This document shows, in pieces, positions 56,209 through 64,000 of a DNA stretch of 64,000 bases. Each line of letters begins with the position of its first letter. The stretch's first letter is position 1. This stretch comes from Roseateles toxinivorans (GTDB taxonomy: Bacteria; Pseudomonadota; Gammaproteobacteria; Burkholderiales; Burkholderiaceae_C), in NCBI RefSeq assembly GCF_004362525.1, contig NZ_SNXS01000001.1, positions 730,520 through 794,519 on the forward strand, in the 5' to 3' direction. Below the pieces are notes generated by a model. That model was not told the origin of the DNA. It ran no database searches and saw nothing but the letters and a program-made list of their open reading frames with translations. The position numbers and the translations under genes were made by a program.

Positions 56209-57585
56209 TTAGAAGCTGACCACCACCGAGGTGCCCAGAACATTATTGCTCTTGCGGTATTCGCCCGAGCGTATGTCCATGAACACCGGCAGGCTGGCGC
56301 GGTCCATCCGGTACTCGGCCTTGAAGGTCGTGTTCAGGTTGTACAGCCAGCTCAGACCCAGCGAGACGGCCATGCGGTTGGTGCCGCGCTCGGCGTCGCC
56401 GGCCTGATCGGGGCCGATGCCGTTGCGGTCGTCGGCCACCGTGTAGCCCAGCAGGCCGCCGCCGTTCTTGCGGTTCTGCAGGTAGTCGAAGCGTGCGATG
56501 GCCTCCCAGCGCGGGGCGAACTTGTTGGCCACCAGGCCAGAGAAGCCGTACCAGCGCGAGTTGCGCAGCTCGCCGGTGACCGGGTCGGCGGTGATGGCCG
56601 CGGCCTTTTGCGTGCCATAGCTCAGCTGGCCCTGCACCGTCCAGTCGCCGCGGATGAAGTAGGCGTCGAACTCGAACAGGTTGACGGCGGTGTCGCGGGT
56701 GCTGTAGTCCTCGCCGGTGACCGGGTTGGCGCCATCGGCGCGGAAGTTGGCCGCCTTGCCATGCATGCCGGCAAAGCCGAAGCCCTGATACTCGCCGCGC
56801 GAGTAGTCCACGCGGTAGACGATGGCCGGGGCCTTCTCGCCGGCCTGGCGCTTGCTGGTGTTGACGTTGGCCAGCATCACCTTGCTCAGCCACTTGCCGC
56901 GCGTCAGCTCCATGCCGGCGCCGGTGTACAGGGTGGGCAGGGTGAAGTCATACAGCAGGTTGTGGGTGATCAGCTTGTTCAGCGTCGGCTGCTGATACTC
57001 ATACCCCGACCAGTCCGGCACCTGGCCGGCAATGAAGCGGGTCTGCAGGTCGCCCAGCGGTATCGACACCGAGGCCTCCTGCACGATCGAGCCCTCGCCG
57101 ATCACCGAACCGGTACCGCGGTTGGGCGTCAAGGTCAGGCGGAACTTGGTGCCACCCTCCATCTCCTTCTGGAAGTCCAGGGTGGCCCCGCCAAAGTAGG
57201 AGTTGTCGTAGTTGTAGCCGTCGTTGGCCACAGGGTTCAGGAACTGGAAGCCGCCCCGGTTCTGGCGCTGGTTGTAGATATAGGTCGGGTCGGCAAAGCC
57301 GCTGATCTTCAGGTTCTTCAGGCCAAGAGCCTCCTGGGCGTCTTCCAGCGCCTCGGTCTTCACGGCGATGCGATTGAAGTCGGCCACCTGCTGCTGGGTC
57401 ATGCCCCATTGGGCCTCGGCGGGCTTGGCCGCTTCGCTGGCCTTGAGCTTCTGCTCCAGGCTGTCGACGCGGGCCCGCAGGGCACGCAGCTCCTTGAGCA
57501 ACTCCTCATTGGATTGGGCGGAGGCGGCCATCGGATAGGCACTGGCCAGGGCCAGGGTCAGACAGGCGAGCTTTGCGATGCGCAT
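56209..57585 (-). CDS. DUF3138-type outer-membrane protein (putative porin)
   Basis: 458 residues from ATG 57585-57583, with AGGAGATA upstream; the open frame to 57618 is not conserved. A signal peptide (IAKLACLTLALASAYPMAASAQ) and a short coiled coil (ELRALRARVDSLEQKLKAS) are followed by a barrel of alternating strands ending in VVVSF, the C-terminal Phe of outer-membrane barrels. It resembles the DUF3138 family. Sitting between the aldehyde dehydrogenase and potI genes, it may be a channel for polyamines; this is inference. Confidence 0.8.
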   Translation of the reverse strand: MRIAKLACLTLALASAYPMAASAQSNEELLKELRALRARVDSLEQKLKASEAAKPAEAQWGMTQQQVADFNRIAVKTEALEDAQEALGLKNLKISGFADPTYIYNQRQNRGGFQFLNPVANDGYNYDNSYFGGATLDFQKEMEGGTKFRLTLTPNRGTGSVIGEGSIVQEASVSIPLGDLQTRFIAGQVPDWSGYEYQQPTLNKLITHNLLYDFTLPTLYTGAGMELTRGKWLSKVMLANVNTSKRQAGEKAPAIVYRVDYSRGEYQGFGFAGMHGKAANFRADGANPVTGEDYSTRDTAVNLFEFDAYFIRGDWTVQGQLSYGTQKAAAITADPVTGELRNSRWYGFSGLVANKFAPRWEAIARFDYLQNRKNGGGLLGYTVADDRNGIGPDQAGDAERGTNRMAVSLGLSWLYNLNTTFKAEYRMDRASLPVFMDIRSGEYRKSNNVLGTSVVVSF

Positions 57586-57624
57586 GGTTCTATCTCCTCT
57601 TGGGGTTCCGGGAATCAAAGGGTG

Positions 57625-58464
57625 TCAGGTTGGGCCGCGCTGGGCGGCGGCCAGGTCTCTGGAGCGCTGGCGCTCCTTGTGGGCAACGAGATAGCTGGCG
57701 GCGATCACGCCTATCGACACCAGCACGATGATGACGGTGGCCACCGCGTTGATGCTGGGGCTCAGGCCCAGGCGCGCACGCGAGAAGATCACCAGCGGCA
57801 TGGTCGTGGCGCCGGGGCCCGACAGAAAGGCCGACAGCACCACATCGTCCAGCGACAAGGTGAAGGTCAGCAGCCAGGCCGACAGCAGCGACTGCGCGAT
57901 CATCGGCAGGGTGACCAGGGCGAATACCTGCAGCGGCCGCGCGCCGAGATCCATCGCCGCCTCTTCGAGCTGCGGGTTCAGGTCCTGCAGGCGCGCCTGC
58001 ACCACCACCGTGGCATAGGCCATGCCCAGCAGCAGATGGCCCAGCCAGATGGTCAGGGTGCCGCGCTCGGGAAAGCCCAGCCAGCGCTGCATGGACACCA
58101 GCATCAGCAGTAGCGACAGGCCGACGATCACCTCGGGCATCACCAGCGGCGCGCTGACCATGCCCGAGAACAGCGTGCGTCCCTTGAAGCGCCGGTACTT
58201 GACCAGCGAGAAGGCCGCCAGGGTGCCCAGCACGACCGAGCCGCAGGCGGTGTAGAAGGCGATCCTCAGCGACAGCCACAGACCGGCCAGCATCTCGCGG
58301 TCCTCGGCCAGGGCGGCATACCACTTCAGCGTCACGCCCCCCCATTTGCTCGGGATCGGCGAGTCATTGAACGAATAGATCACCAGGGCCAGGATAGGCA
58401 GGTAGAGGAACACATAGCCCAGGCCCAGCCAGCCGCGGCCGAAGTACTTGGCGACAAGGTTCAT
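57625..58464 (-). CDS. potI: Putrescine ABC transporter permease PotI
   Basis: A 279-residue inner-membrane permease with six helices. ATG 58464-58462 forms an ATGA overlap with potH; the open frame to 58593 lies inside potH. The family EAA loop is EEAAMDLGARPLQVFALVTLPM. The N-terminus WLGLGYVFLYLPILALVIYSFN is typical of PotI/PotC. It pairs with PotH to import putrescine. Confidence 0.92.
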   Translation of the reverse strand: MNLVAKYFGRGWLGLGYVFLYLPILALVIYSFNDSPIPSKWGGVTLKWYAALAEDREMLAGLWLSLRIAFYTACGSVVLGTLAAFSLVKYRRFKGRTLFSGMVSAPLVMPEVIVGLSLLLMLVSMQRWLGFPERGTLTIWLGHLLLGMAYATVVVQARLQDLNPQLEEAAMDLGARPLQVFALVTLPMIAQSLLSAWLLTFTLSLDDVVLSAFLSGPGATTMPLVIFSRARLGLSPSINAVATVIIVLVSIGVIAASYLVAHKERQRSRDLAAAQRGPT

Positions 58465-59399
58465 CGCTTGACCTCCTGCGCTTCGGCCTGGTATTTGTTG
58501 AACAAGGCCAGCGGCACGATGATCAGCAGCACCATCACGACGGCCACGCTGGAGGCCATCGGCCAGTCGTTGTTGCTGAAGAACTCGTCCCACAGCACGC
58601 GGCCTATCATCAGCGTCTGCGGCCCGCCCAGCAGCTCGGGGATGACGAATTCGCCGACGCAGGGAATGAAGACCAGCATGGACCCGGCGATGATGCCGGC
58701 CTTGGACAGCGGCACGGTGATCTTCCAGAACGCCACCCAGGGCGTGGCGCCCAGGTCGGCGGCGGCCTCCAGCAGGCGCATGTCCATCTTGGCCAGATTG
58801 GCGTACAGCGGCAGGATCATGAAGGGCAGGTAGGTGTAGACCATGCCGATCAGCAGGGAGAAGGGCGTGTTCATGAACAGGCCGGGCGACTCGATCAGGC
58901 CCAGCTGCTGCAGCGGCCCGTCAAGTTGCAAGGCCATCAGGGCCTCGGCCACCCAGCCATGTTCGCTGAGCAGGCCCTTCCAGGCATAGACGCGCAGCAG
59001 GAAGCTGGTCCAGAACGGCAGCATCACCAGCATCAGCAGGGCCGGCTGCAGGGTGGCCTTGGCGCGGGCCATGAAGTAGGCGAAGGGGTAGCCGATGAAC
59101 AGACACCAGAAGGTGGTGGCCGCGGCGTACTTGATGCTGATCAGATAGGACTTGAAGTACAGATCGTCCTCGGTGATGAAGACATAGTTGCTGAGCTTGA
59201 TCGACAGGCGCAGCACGCCGTCCGCATAGACGATCAGGTCCTTGAAGCGCACCGTCTCCATCTCGGAGATGCTGATCTTCAGCACGATCAGGAAGGGCAG
59301 CATGAAGAACAGCGCCAGCCACAGATAGGGCACGCCGATCACCGCGGTGCGTCCGCGCATCAGACGTTGCAGCAGCCCCGTTCTTTTTGCCGGACTCAT
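58461..59399 (-). CDS. potH: Putrescine ABC transporter permease PotH
   Basis: A 312-residue permease with six helices. The EAA loop is LEAAADLGATPWVAFWKITVPLS and the start VIGVPYLWLALFFMLPFLIVLKIS matches PotH/PotB. It forms the membrane channel with PotI. It overlaps potG (59396) and potI (58464) by four bases each, so the three genes are translationally coupled. Confidence 0.93.
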   Translation of the reverse strand: MSPAKRTGLLQRLMRGRTAVIGVPYLWLALFFMLPFLIVLKISISEMETVRFKDLIVYADGVLRLSIKLSNYVFITEDDLYFKSYLISIKYAAATTFWCLFIGYPFAYFMARAKATLQPALLMLVMLPFWTSFLLRVYAWKGLLSEHGWVAEALMALQLDGPLQQLGLIESPGLFMNTPFSLLIGMVYTYLPFMILPLYANLAKMDMRLLEAAADLGATPWVAFWKITVPLSKAGIIAGSMLVFIPCVGEFVIPELLGGPQTLMIGRVLWDEFFSNNDWPMASSVAVVMVLLIIVPLALFNKYQAEAQEVKR

Positions 59400-60499
59400 T
59401 GCGTCAGCACCACTTGCGAGGTCGGCGACCAGGAGGCCCAGACCGGGTCGTCCCAGGTCAGCGGGTCGGCCCGGTGCCGCTCCAGATTGCTCTCGCTGAC
59501 CTTGATCACCTGGCCGCTGGGCAGCAACAGGTGGTAGATGGTGTAGGCGCCGAAGTAGGCCAGGTCGCGCACCTTGGCCAGCACCTGGTTGAACTCGCCC
59601 TCGGGCTTGTCGCAGGTCAGGCGTATCTTCTCGGGCCGCAGTGCCACGCTGACGGCCATGCCGGCGCTACCGGTGATGCCGTGGCCGACGTAGTGCCTGC
59701 AGTCGGGGCAATCGATCACCACATGGTCGGGTTCATCGACGGCCAAGGTGCCTTCCATCATGTTGACGTTGCCGATGAAATCGGCCACGAAGCGGGTGGC
59801 CGGCGTCTCGTAGATGTCGCTCGGCGCGCCAACCTGCAAAATCCTCCCCTCGCTCATCACCGCGATGCGCGTGGCCATGGTCATAGCCTCTTCCTGGTCG
59901 TGGGTCACCATCACGCAGGTCACGCCCACGTCTTCGATGATGTTGACCAGCTCGATCTGCGTCTCCTCGCGCAGCTTCTTGTCCAGCGCGCCCAGTGGCT
60001 CATCGAGCAGCAAGAGCTGAGGTTTTTTTGCCAGGCTGCGCGCCAGGGCTACGCGCTGCTGCTGGCCACCCGACAGCTGGTGCGGCTTGCGCTTGGCGAA
60101 CTTGCCCAGCTGCACCAGCTTCAGCATGGCCTCGACGCGGGCGGCGACCTCGTCCTTGGGACAGCCATCGCGCTTCAAGCCGAAGGCTATGTTGTCCCAC
60201 ACCGTCAGGTGCGGAAACAGCGCATAGCTCTGGAACATCATATTGATGGGCCTCAGGTACGGCGGCAGGCCGGCCAGGTCCTGCCCGTTGAGCACGATGC
60301 GGCCCGAGCTGGGCGTCTCGAAGCCGGCCAGCATGCGCAGCAGCGTCGTCTTGCCGCAGCCCGAGGAGCCCAGCAGCGCAAAGATCTCACCCTTCTGGAT
60401 GTCGATCGACACATGGTTGACGGCCACCGCGCCGCCCCCAAAGTCCTTCACCACATCCTCGATGCGCAAATAGGCGCCGCCGTCCACCGTTGAGCTCAT
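59396..60499 (-). CDS. potG: Putrescine ABC transporter ATP-binding protein PotG
   Basis: A 367-residue ABC ATPase: Walker A GSSGCGKTTLL near residue 42, signature LSGGQQQRVALARS, Walker B LLLLDEPLGALDKK, followed by switch His (MVTHDQEEA). A C-terminal TOBE domain starts near residue 285 (VSVALRPEKIRL). It drives putrescine import with PotH/PotI. Twenty-four bp separate it from potF. Confidence 0.94.
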   Translation of the reverse strand: MSSTVDGGAYLRIEDVVKDFGGGAVAVNHVSIDIQKGEIFALLGSSGCGKTTLLRMLAGFETPSSGRIVLNGQDLAGLPPYLRPINMMFQSYALFPHLTVWDNIAFGLKRDGCPKDEVAARVEAMLKLVQLGKFAKRKPHQLSGGQQQRVALARSLAKKPQLLLLDEPLGALDKKLREETQIELVNIIEDVGVTCVMVTHDQEEAMTMATRIAVMSEGRILQVGAPSDIYETPATRFVADFIGNVNMMEGTLAVDEPDHVVIDCPDCRHYVGHGITGSAGMAVSVALRPEKIRLTCDKPEGEFNQVLAKVRDLAYFGAYTIYHLLLPSGQVIKVSESNLERHRADPLTWDDPVWASWSPTSQVVLTQ

Positions 60500-60523
60500 C
60501 GGCCATCCTCCCTGTGCTTGTTC

Positions 60524-61642
60524 TTAGAGACCGGTCTTGAACGAGGTGTAGATGCGCGTCATGCTGCGGCGCAGGTCATTGTTGATCGCATCGGGCACGC
60601 CCATCTTCTTCATCTCGGCCTCGGACGGGAACACGGTCGGGTTGTTCGCCACCTCGGGCTTGATGAACTTGCGCGACTCCTTGTTCGGGTTGGCATAGAA
60701 CACCTTGTTGGTCAGCGAGGCATGGACCTCGGGGCGCAGGATGTAGTTGATGAACTTGTGCGCGTTGCCGGGGTGGGGCGCGTCGGCCGGGATCACCATG
60801 GTGTCGAAGAACAGCACGCCGCCGCTCTTGGGCACAAGGGCCTCGATCTTCTGGCCGGTCTTGCCGTCGATGGCACGCTGGCGCGCGATATTGATGTCGC
60901 CCGACCAGCCCAGGGCCAGACAGATCGAACCATTGGCCATGTCATTGATATAGCCCGAGGAGCTGAACAGCGTGACGTGCGGCCGGATGGCCTTCAGCAG
61001 CGGCGGCACGGCCTGGTAGTCACCGAGGTTCTTGCTGTAGGGGGGCTTGCCCAGATAGTGCAGGGCGGCAGGCACCACCTCGGTGGCGCTGTCCAGCATG
61101 CTGACGCCGCAGCTCTTCAGCTTGGAGATGTACTCGGGCTTGAACACCAGGTCCCAGGCGTTGTCCGGCATCGGCGTGCTGCCCAGCGCGGCCTTGACCT
61201 TGTCCACATTGATGCCCACCGTGGTGTAGCCCCACAGCCAGTTGACCATGTACTGGTTGCCCGGGTCGAGCTTGGCGAGCTGGGCCTCGATGTCCGGGTC
61301 CAGATACTTCAGGTTCGGGATCTGCGCCTTGTCGATCTTGCGTAGCAGGCCGCCATCGACCTGGAGCTTGGCCCAGTAGGAGGAGGGCACGACCACGTCA
61401 TAGCCGGTCTTGCCCGCCACCAGCTTGGCATGGACGATTTCGTTGTTGTCGAAATTGTCGTAGCGCACCTTGATGCCGGTTTCCTTCTCGAAGTTCTTCA
61501 GCGTGTCTTCGGCGATGTAGTCCGACCAGTTGTAGACGTTGATGACCTTCTCTTCTTCCTGGGCCGAGGCCGGCAAGGCCAGCAGGCAAAGACTGCTCAG
61601 CAACAGGCTCAAGGGCAGCTTGGGGACGGTGGTCAGCTTCAT
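60524..61642 (-). CDS. potF: Putrescine-binding periplasmic protein PotF
   Basis: A 372-residue periplasmic binding protein with a signal peptide (LPLSLLLSSLCLLALPASAQ). The mature protein starts with INVYNWSDYIAEDTL, and GYDVVVPSSYW, SSGYINDMANGSICLALGWSGD and YANPNKESRK mark the PotF/SpuD family. It captures putrescine (or another polyamine) for PotGHI. It is the first gene of the potFGHI set. Confidence 0.94.
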   Translation of the reverse strand: MKLTTVPKLPLSLLLSSLCLLALPASAQEEEKVINVYNWSDYIAEDTLKNFEKETGIKVRYDNFDNNEIVHAKLVAGKTGYDVVVPSSYWAKLQVDGGLLRKIDKAQIPNLKYLDPDIEAQLAKLDPGNQYMVNWLWGYTTVGINVDKVKAALGSTPMPDNAWDLVFKPEYISKLKSCGVSMLDSATEVVPAALHYLGKPPYSKNLGDYQAVPPLLKAIRPHVTLFSSSGYINDMANGSICLALGWSGDINIARQRAIDGKTGQKIEALVPKSGGVLFFDTMVIPADAPHPGNAHKFINYILRPEVHASLTNKVFYANPNKESRKFIKPEVANNPTVFPSEAEMKKMGVPDAINNDLRRSMTRIYTSFKTGL

Positions 61643-61786
61643 GGGAACGCTCTCCAGATGATCAACAAGGGATAGATTCAGTCTATGCCGCGGCGGAGCC
61701 GGCCCCTATCCCGCAAAACCCGAGGCTGTGCGGATGCGGAGGGCCAGTCCTTGCGCGAACCGTGCATCAAGATACCGCTAGCAAGA

Positions 61787-63190
61787 TCAGAGCCAGCCCC
61801 GCGCCTGCACATCGGCCAGGGTCAGGTCCAGGCAGCGTCGTATCAGGGCCATCATTTCGTCCACCTGGGGGCGGGTGATGACCAGCGGCGGGGCGATGAT
61901 CATGCGGTCGCCGACGGCACGCATGATCAGGCCGTTGCCGAAGCAGTGGCCGCGGCAGACCATGCCCACTTCCAGTGCACTGTCGAACATCTGGCGCTTG
62001 GCCTTGTCCTTCACCAGTTGCACGGCTCCCATCAAGCCGCAGGTCTGGGTCTCGCCTACCAGCGGGTGCTCGGCCAGTTCGGCGAATTGCTGGGCCAGAT
62101 AGGGACCGACGTTGTGCTTGACATGGCTCACGAGGTTGAGCTGGCGTATCAGGCCGATATTGGCCAGAGCCACCGCGCAGGCCACCGGATGGCCCGAGTA
62201 GGTGAAGCCGTGGTTGAACTCGCCGCCCTGCTCGATCAGCACCTTGGCGATGCGCTCGCCGACCATCACCCCGCCCAGCGGGATGTAGCCCGAGGTCACG
62301 CCCTTGGCAAAGGTCATCAGGTCGGGCCTGCTGCCCACCGTCTCGCAGCCGAACCATTCGCCGGTGCGGCCGAAGCCGCAGATCACCTCGTCGCTGACCA
62401 GGAGGATGCCGTACTTGTCGCAGATGCGCTGGATCTCGGGCCAGTAGGTCGTGGGCGGCACGATCACGCCGCCGGCGCCCTGGATAGGCTCGCCGATGAA
62501 GGCGGCCACGCGCTCCGGGCCGACGGCGAGTATCTTTTCCTCCAGCCAGCGGGCGGCGGTGAGACCGAAGTCCTCGCGGCTCTGATCGCCGCCCAGCTCG
62601 AACCAGTGCGGCTGCTCGATATGGGTGATGTTCGGTATCGGCAAGCCGCCCTGAGCATGCATGCCGCTCATGCCGCCAAGAGACGCCCCGGCCATCGTCG
62701 AGCCGTGATAGCCGTTGTGCCGGCCGATGATGACCTGGCGTTCCGGCTGACCCAGCACATCCCAGTAGCGGCGCACCATGCGCACGATGGTGTCATTGCC
62801 CTCGGAGCCCGAGCTGGTGAAGAACACATGCTGGAACTGCGGCGGCGTCACCTCCGCCAGCAGCTCGGCCAGCTCGATGCTGGGCGGCGTGGCGGTCTGG
62901 AAGAAGGCGTTGTAGAAGGGCAGCTCCTGCATCTGCCGGGCGGCTGCATCGACCAGCGCCTTCTGCCCGTAGCCGACGTTGACGCACCAGAGGCCGCTCA
63001 TTGCGTCGAGGATCTTGTTGCCGTCGCTGTCGTGCAGATAGATGTTGTTGGCGTCGGTGATGATGCGCGAGCCCTTCTTGGCCAGGGCGGCGAAGTCGGT
63101 GAACGGGTGGAGGAAGTGGGCGGCATCGGCCTGCTGCCACTCTTTGGTGCTGCGCTTGGCAGCCCGGGACGGTTGTTGAATCGTGCTCAT
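61787..63190 (-). CDS. Putrescine/polyamine aminotransferase, SpuC-like
   Basis: A 467-residue class III aminotransferase. PLP lysine is Lys296 in TFAKGVTSGY; the phosphate motif is SSGSEGNDT, and SDEVICGFGRTGEWFG holds the PLP-ring Asp. It resembles SpuC and other omega-aminotransferases that use putrescine with pyruvate. It would make 4-aminobutanal for the aldehyde dehydrogenase, parallel to the gamma-glutamyl route of the neighbouring synthetase. It lies 30 bp downstream of the GS-family gene. Confidence 0.92.
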   Translation of the reverse strand: MSTIQQPSRAAKRSTKEWQQADAAHFLHPFTDFAALAKKGSRIITDANNIYLHDSDGNKILDAMSGLWCVNVGYGQKALVDAAARQMQELPFYNAFFQTATPPSIELAELLAEVTPPQFQHVFFTSSGSEGNDTIVRMVRRYWDVLGQPERQVIIGRHNGYHGSTMAGASLGGMSGMHAQGGLPIPNITHIEQPHWFELGGDQSREDFGLTAARWLEEKILAVGPERVAAFIGEPIQGAGGVIVPPTTYWPEIQRICDKYGILLVSDEVICGFGRTGEWFGCETVGSRPDLMTFAKGVTSGYIPLGGVMVGERIAKVLIEQGGEFNHGFTYSGHPVACAVALANIGLIRQLNLVSHVKHNVGPYLAQQFAELAEHPLVGETQTCGLMGAVQLVKDKAKRQMFDSALEVGMVCRGHCFGNGLIMRAVGDRMIIAPPLVITRPQVDEMMALIRRCLDLTLADVQARGWL

Positions 63191-63220
63191 AGGGTGCTCC
63201 GTATCGATGGACTGATGCGC

Positions 63221-64000
63221 TCAGACGTGAAGTAGAAGGTGCTCTCGCTCCCATGGCGAGATCACCTTCATGAACTCCGCGTACTCGATTTCCTTGACCT
63301 CGGTGTAGACGGTGATGAAGGACTCGCCCAGCACCTCGGCCAGGTCTTTCTCGTTGCGCAGCAGGTCCAGCGCCTCGCCCAGGCTGCGGGGCAGTTGATA
63401 GTCGCCCAGGTACGCGTCGCCCTTGCATTCCGGGCTGGGTGCGATCCTGTTCTTGATGCCCAGATAGCCGCAGGCCAGCGTGGCGGCCAGCGCCACATAG
63501 GGATTGGCATCGGCGCCGATGACGCGGTTCTCCACCCGGCGCGCCGAGGGGCTGGCCACCGGCGAGCGTATGCCGACGGTGCGGTTGTCGGTGCCCCACT
63601 GGATATTGATCGGCGCGGCGGTGTTGCGCGAGAGGCGCCGGTAGCTGTTCACATAGGGGGCGAACAGGGCCATCGCCGCCGGAATGTACTTCTGCAGACC
63701 GCCGATGTACCAGAAGAACTCCTGGCTGGGCGAGCCGTCTTCATTGCTGAAGATGTTCTTGCCGGTGCTGGCGCTGACCACGCTCTGGTGCACATGCATG
63801 GCGCTGCCTGGCTCGTTGGCGATGGGCTTGGCCATGAAGGTGGCGAACATATCGTGGCGCATCGCCGCCTCGCGCAGGGTGCGCTTGAAGAAGAACACCT
63901 CGTCGGCCAGCTTCAGCGGGTCGTCATGGAAGAAGTTGATCTCCATCTGGCCCGCGCCGATCTCGTGGATCAGGGTGTCGACGTTCAGACCCATCTGCTC
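63221..64000 (-). CDS. Glutamine synthetase family, gamma-glutamylputrescine synthetase-like, 5' end beyond window
   Basis: The frame is open to base 64000, so only the C-terminal 259 residues are visible. It has GQMEINFFHDDPL, the metal-binding HVHQSV, NRTVGIRSP and the C-terminal EFMKVISPWEREHLL phrase, the last typical of PuuA/SpuI-type gamma-glutamylputrescine synthetases. It is upstream of the aminotransferase in the same direction. Glutamate plus putrescine plus ATP would give gamma-glutamylputrescine. Confidence 0.87.
   Translation of the reverse strand, partial: EQMGLNVDTLIHEIGAGQMEINFFHDDPLKLADEVFFFKRTLREAAMRHDMFATFMAKPIANEPGSAMHVHQSVVSASTGKNIFSNEDGSPSQEFFWYIGGLQKYIPAAMALFAPYVNSYRRLSRNTAAPINIQWGTDNRTVGIRSPVASPSARRVENRVIGADANPYVALAATLACGYLGIKNRIAPSPECKGDAYLGDYQLPRSLGEALDLLRNEKDLAEVLGESFITVYTEVKEIEYAEFMKVISPWEREHLLLHV

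Noticed and set aside
56077-58113. 678-codon open frame on the plus strand
   Set aside because: Antisense to the DUF3138 gene and potI, repetitive His/Gln/Gly/Leu content, no domain.
61685-63235. 516-codon open frame on the plus strand
   Set aside because: Mirror of the aminotransferase gene, which has all class III motifs.

Overview
The window looks like chromosome of a beta-proteobacterium of the order Burkholderiales, probably in the Rubrivivax/Leptothrix/Roseateles neighbourhood. This is inferred from the high G+C, the rimP-nusA-infB-rbfA-truB-typA order, exosortase-A-associated families, a DUF3138 protein and the type of polyamine locus. No search was run, so genus-level placement is only a guess. 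About 58 protein genes, one tRNA, several hairpins and one small integrated element can be supported.

Positions 1-25.9 kb are a surface-polysaccharide region. The first part (1-8.7 kb, visibly less G+C-rich in places) holds an SDR epimerase cut by the window edge, a GT4 glycosyltransferase, an acyltransferase-3 protein, a polysaccharide deacetylase, a Wzx-type flippase, a beta-helix lipoprotein and an OpgC-like acyltransferase. UDP-glucose dehydrogenase and a FemAB/GNAT-like protein follow. Then comes a block of exosortase-A (XrtA)-system-associated genes: GT4, hydrolase 1, hydrolase 2 and an acyl carrier protein on the minus strand, and an AMP-forming acyl ligase, an acyltransferase, a SASA-type esterase and a PLP decarboxylase on the plus strand. 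No exosortase, PEP-CTERM protein, Wzy polymerase or priming transferase is in the window, so the locus must continue to the left. A tight operon at 19.4-24.8 kb (ArnC/GtrB-like GT2, WecD-like acetyltransferase, GtrA flippase, hexapeptide acyltransferase, WecE transaminase, GT39) reads as a lipid-linked amino-sugar module resembling the arn pathway. A UDP-glucuronate 4-epimerase closes the locus, next to tRNA-Ser(GGA).

Positions 26-48 kb are mostly core genome. They hold NfeD/paraslipin, a large Orn/Lys/Arg decarboxylase, fabI, the rimP-nusA-infB-rbfA-truB-typA operon (with a promoter and a terminator-like hairpin in its leader), a DMT exporter, a 3-hydroxyisobutyryl-CoA hydrolase-like protein, formate-THF ligase, an ABC exporter, and a RidA/SRPBCC/RidA cassette.

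At 48.16-50.34 kb a 2.1-kb element sits inside the 5' end of dusA. The original first codons of dusA are still recognisable on the left, an 18-bp near-perfect direct repeat flanks the insert, and the element supplies a new start and N-terminus for dusA on the right. It carries a PrtN-like gene, a putative lipoprotein and a three-helix membrane protein, but no visible integrase.

Positions 51.3-64 kb hold an aspartoacylase-like hydrolase, a DMT transporter and a polyamine uptake and catabolism locus. That locus comprises two glutamine-synthetase-family enzymes (the second cut by the right edge), an aldehyde dehydrogenase, a DUF3138 outer-membrane protein, the PotF-G-H-I transporter and a putrescine-type aminotransferase.
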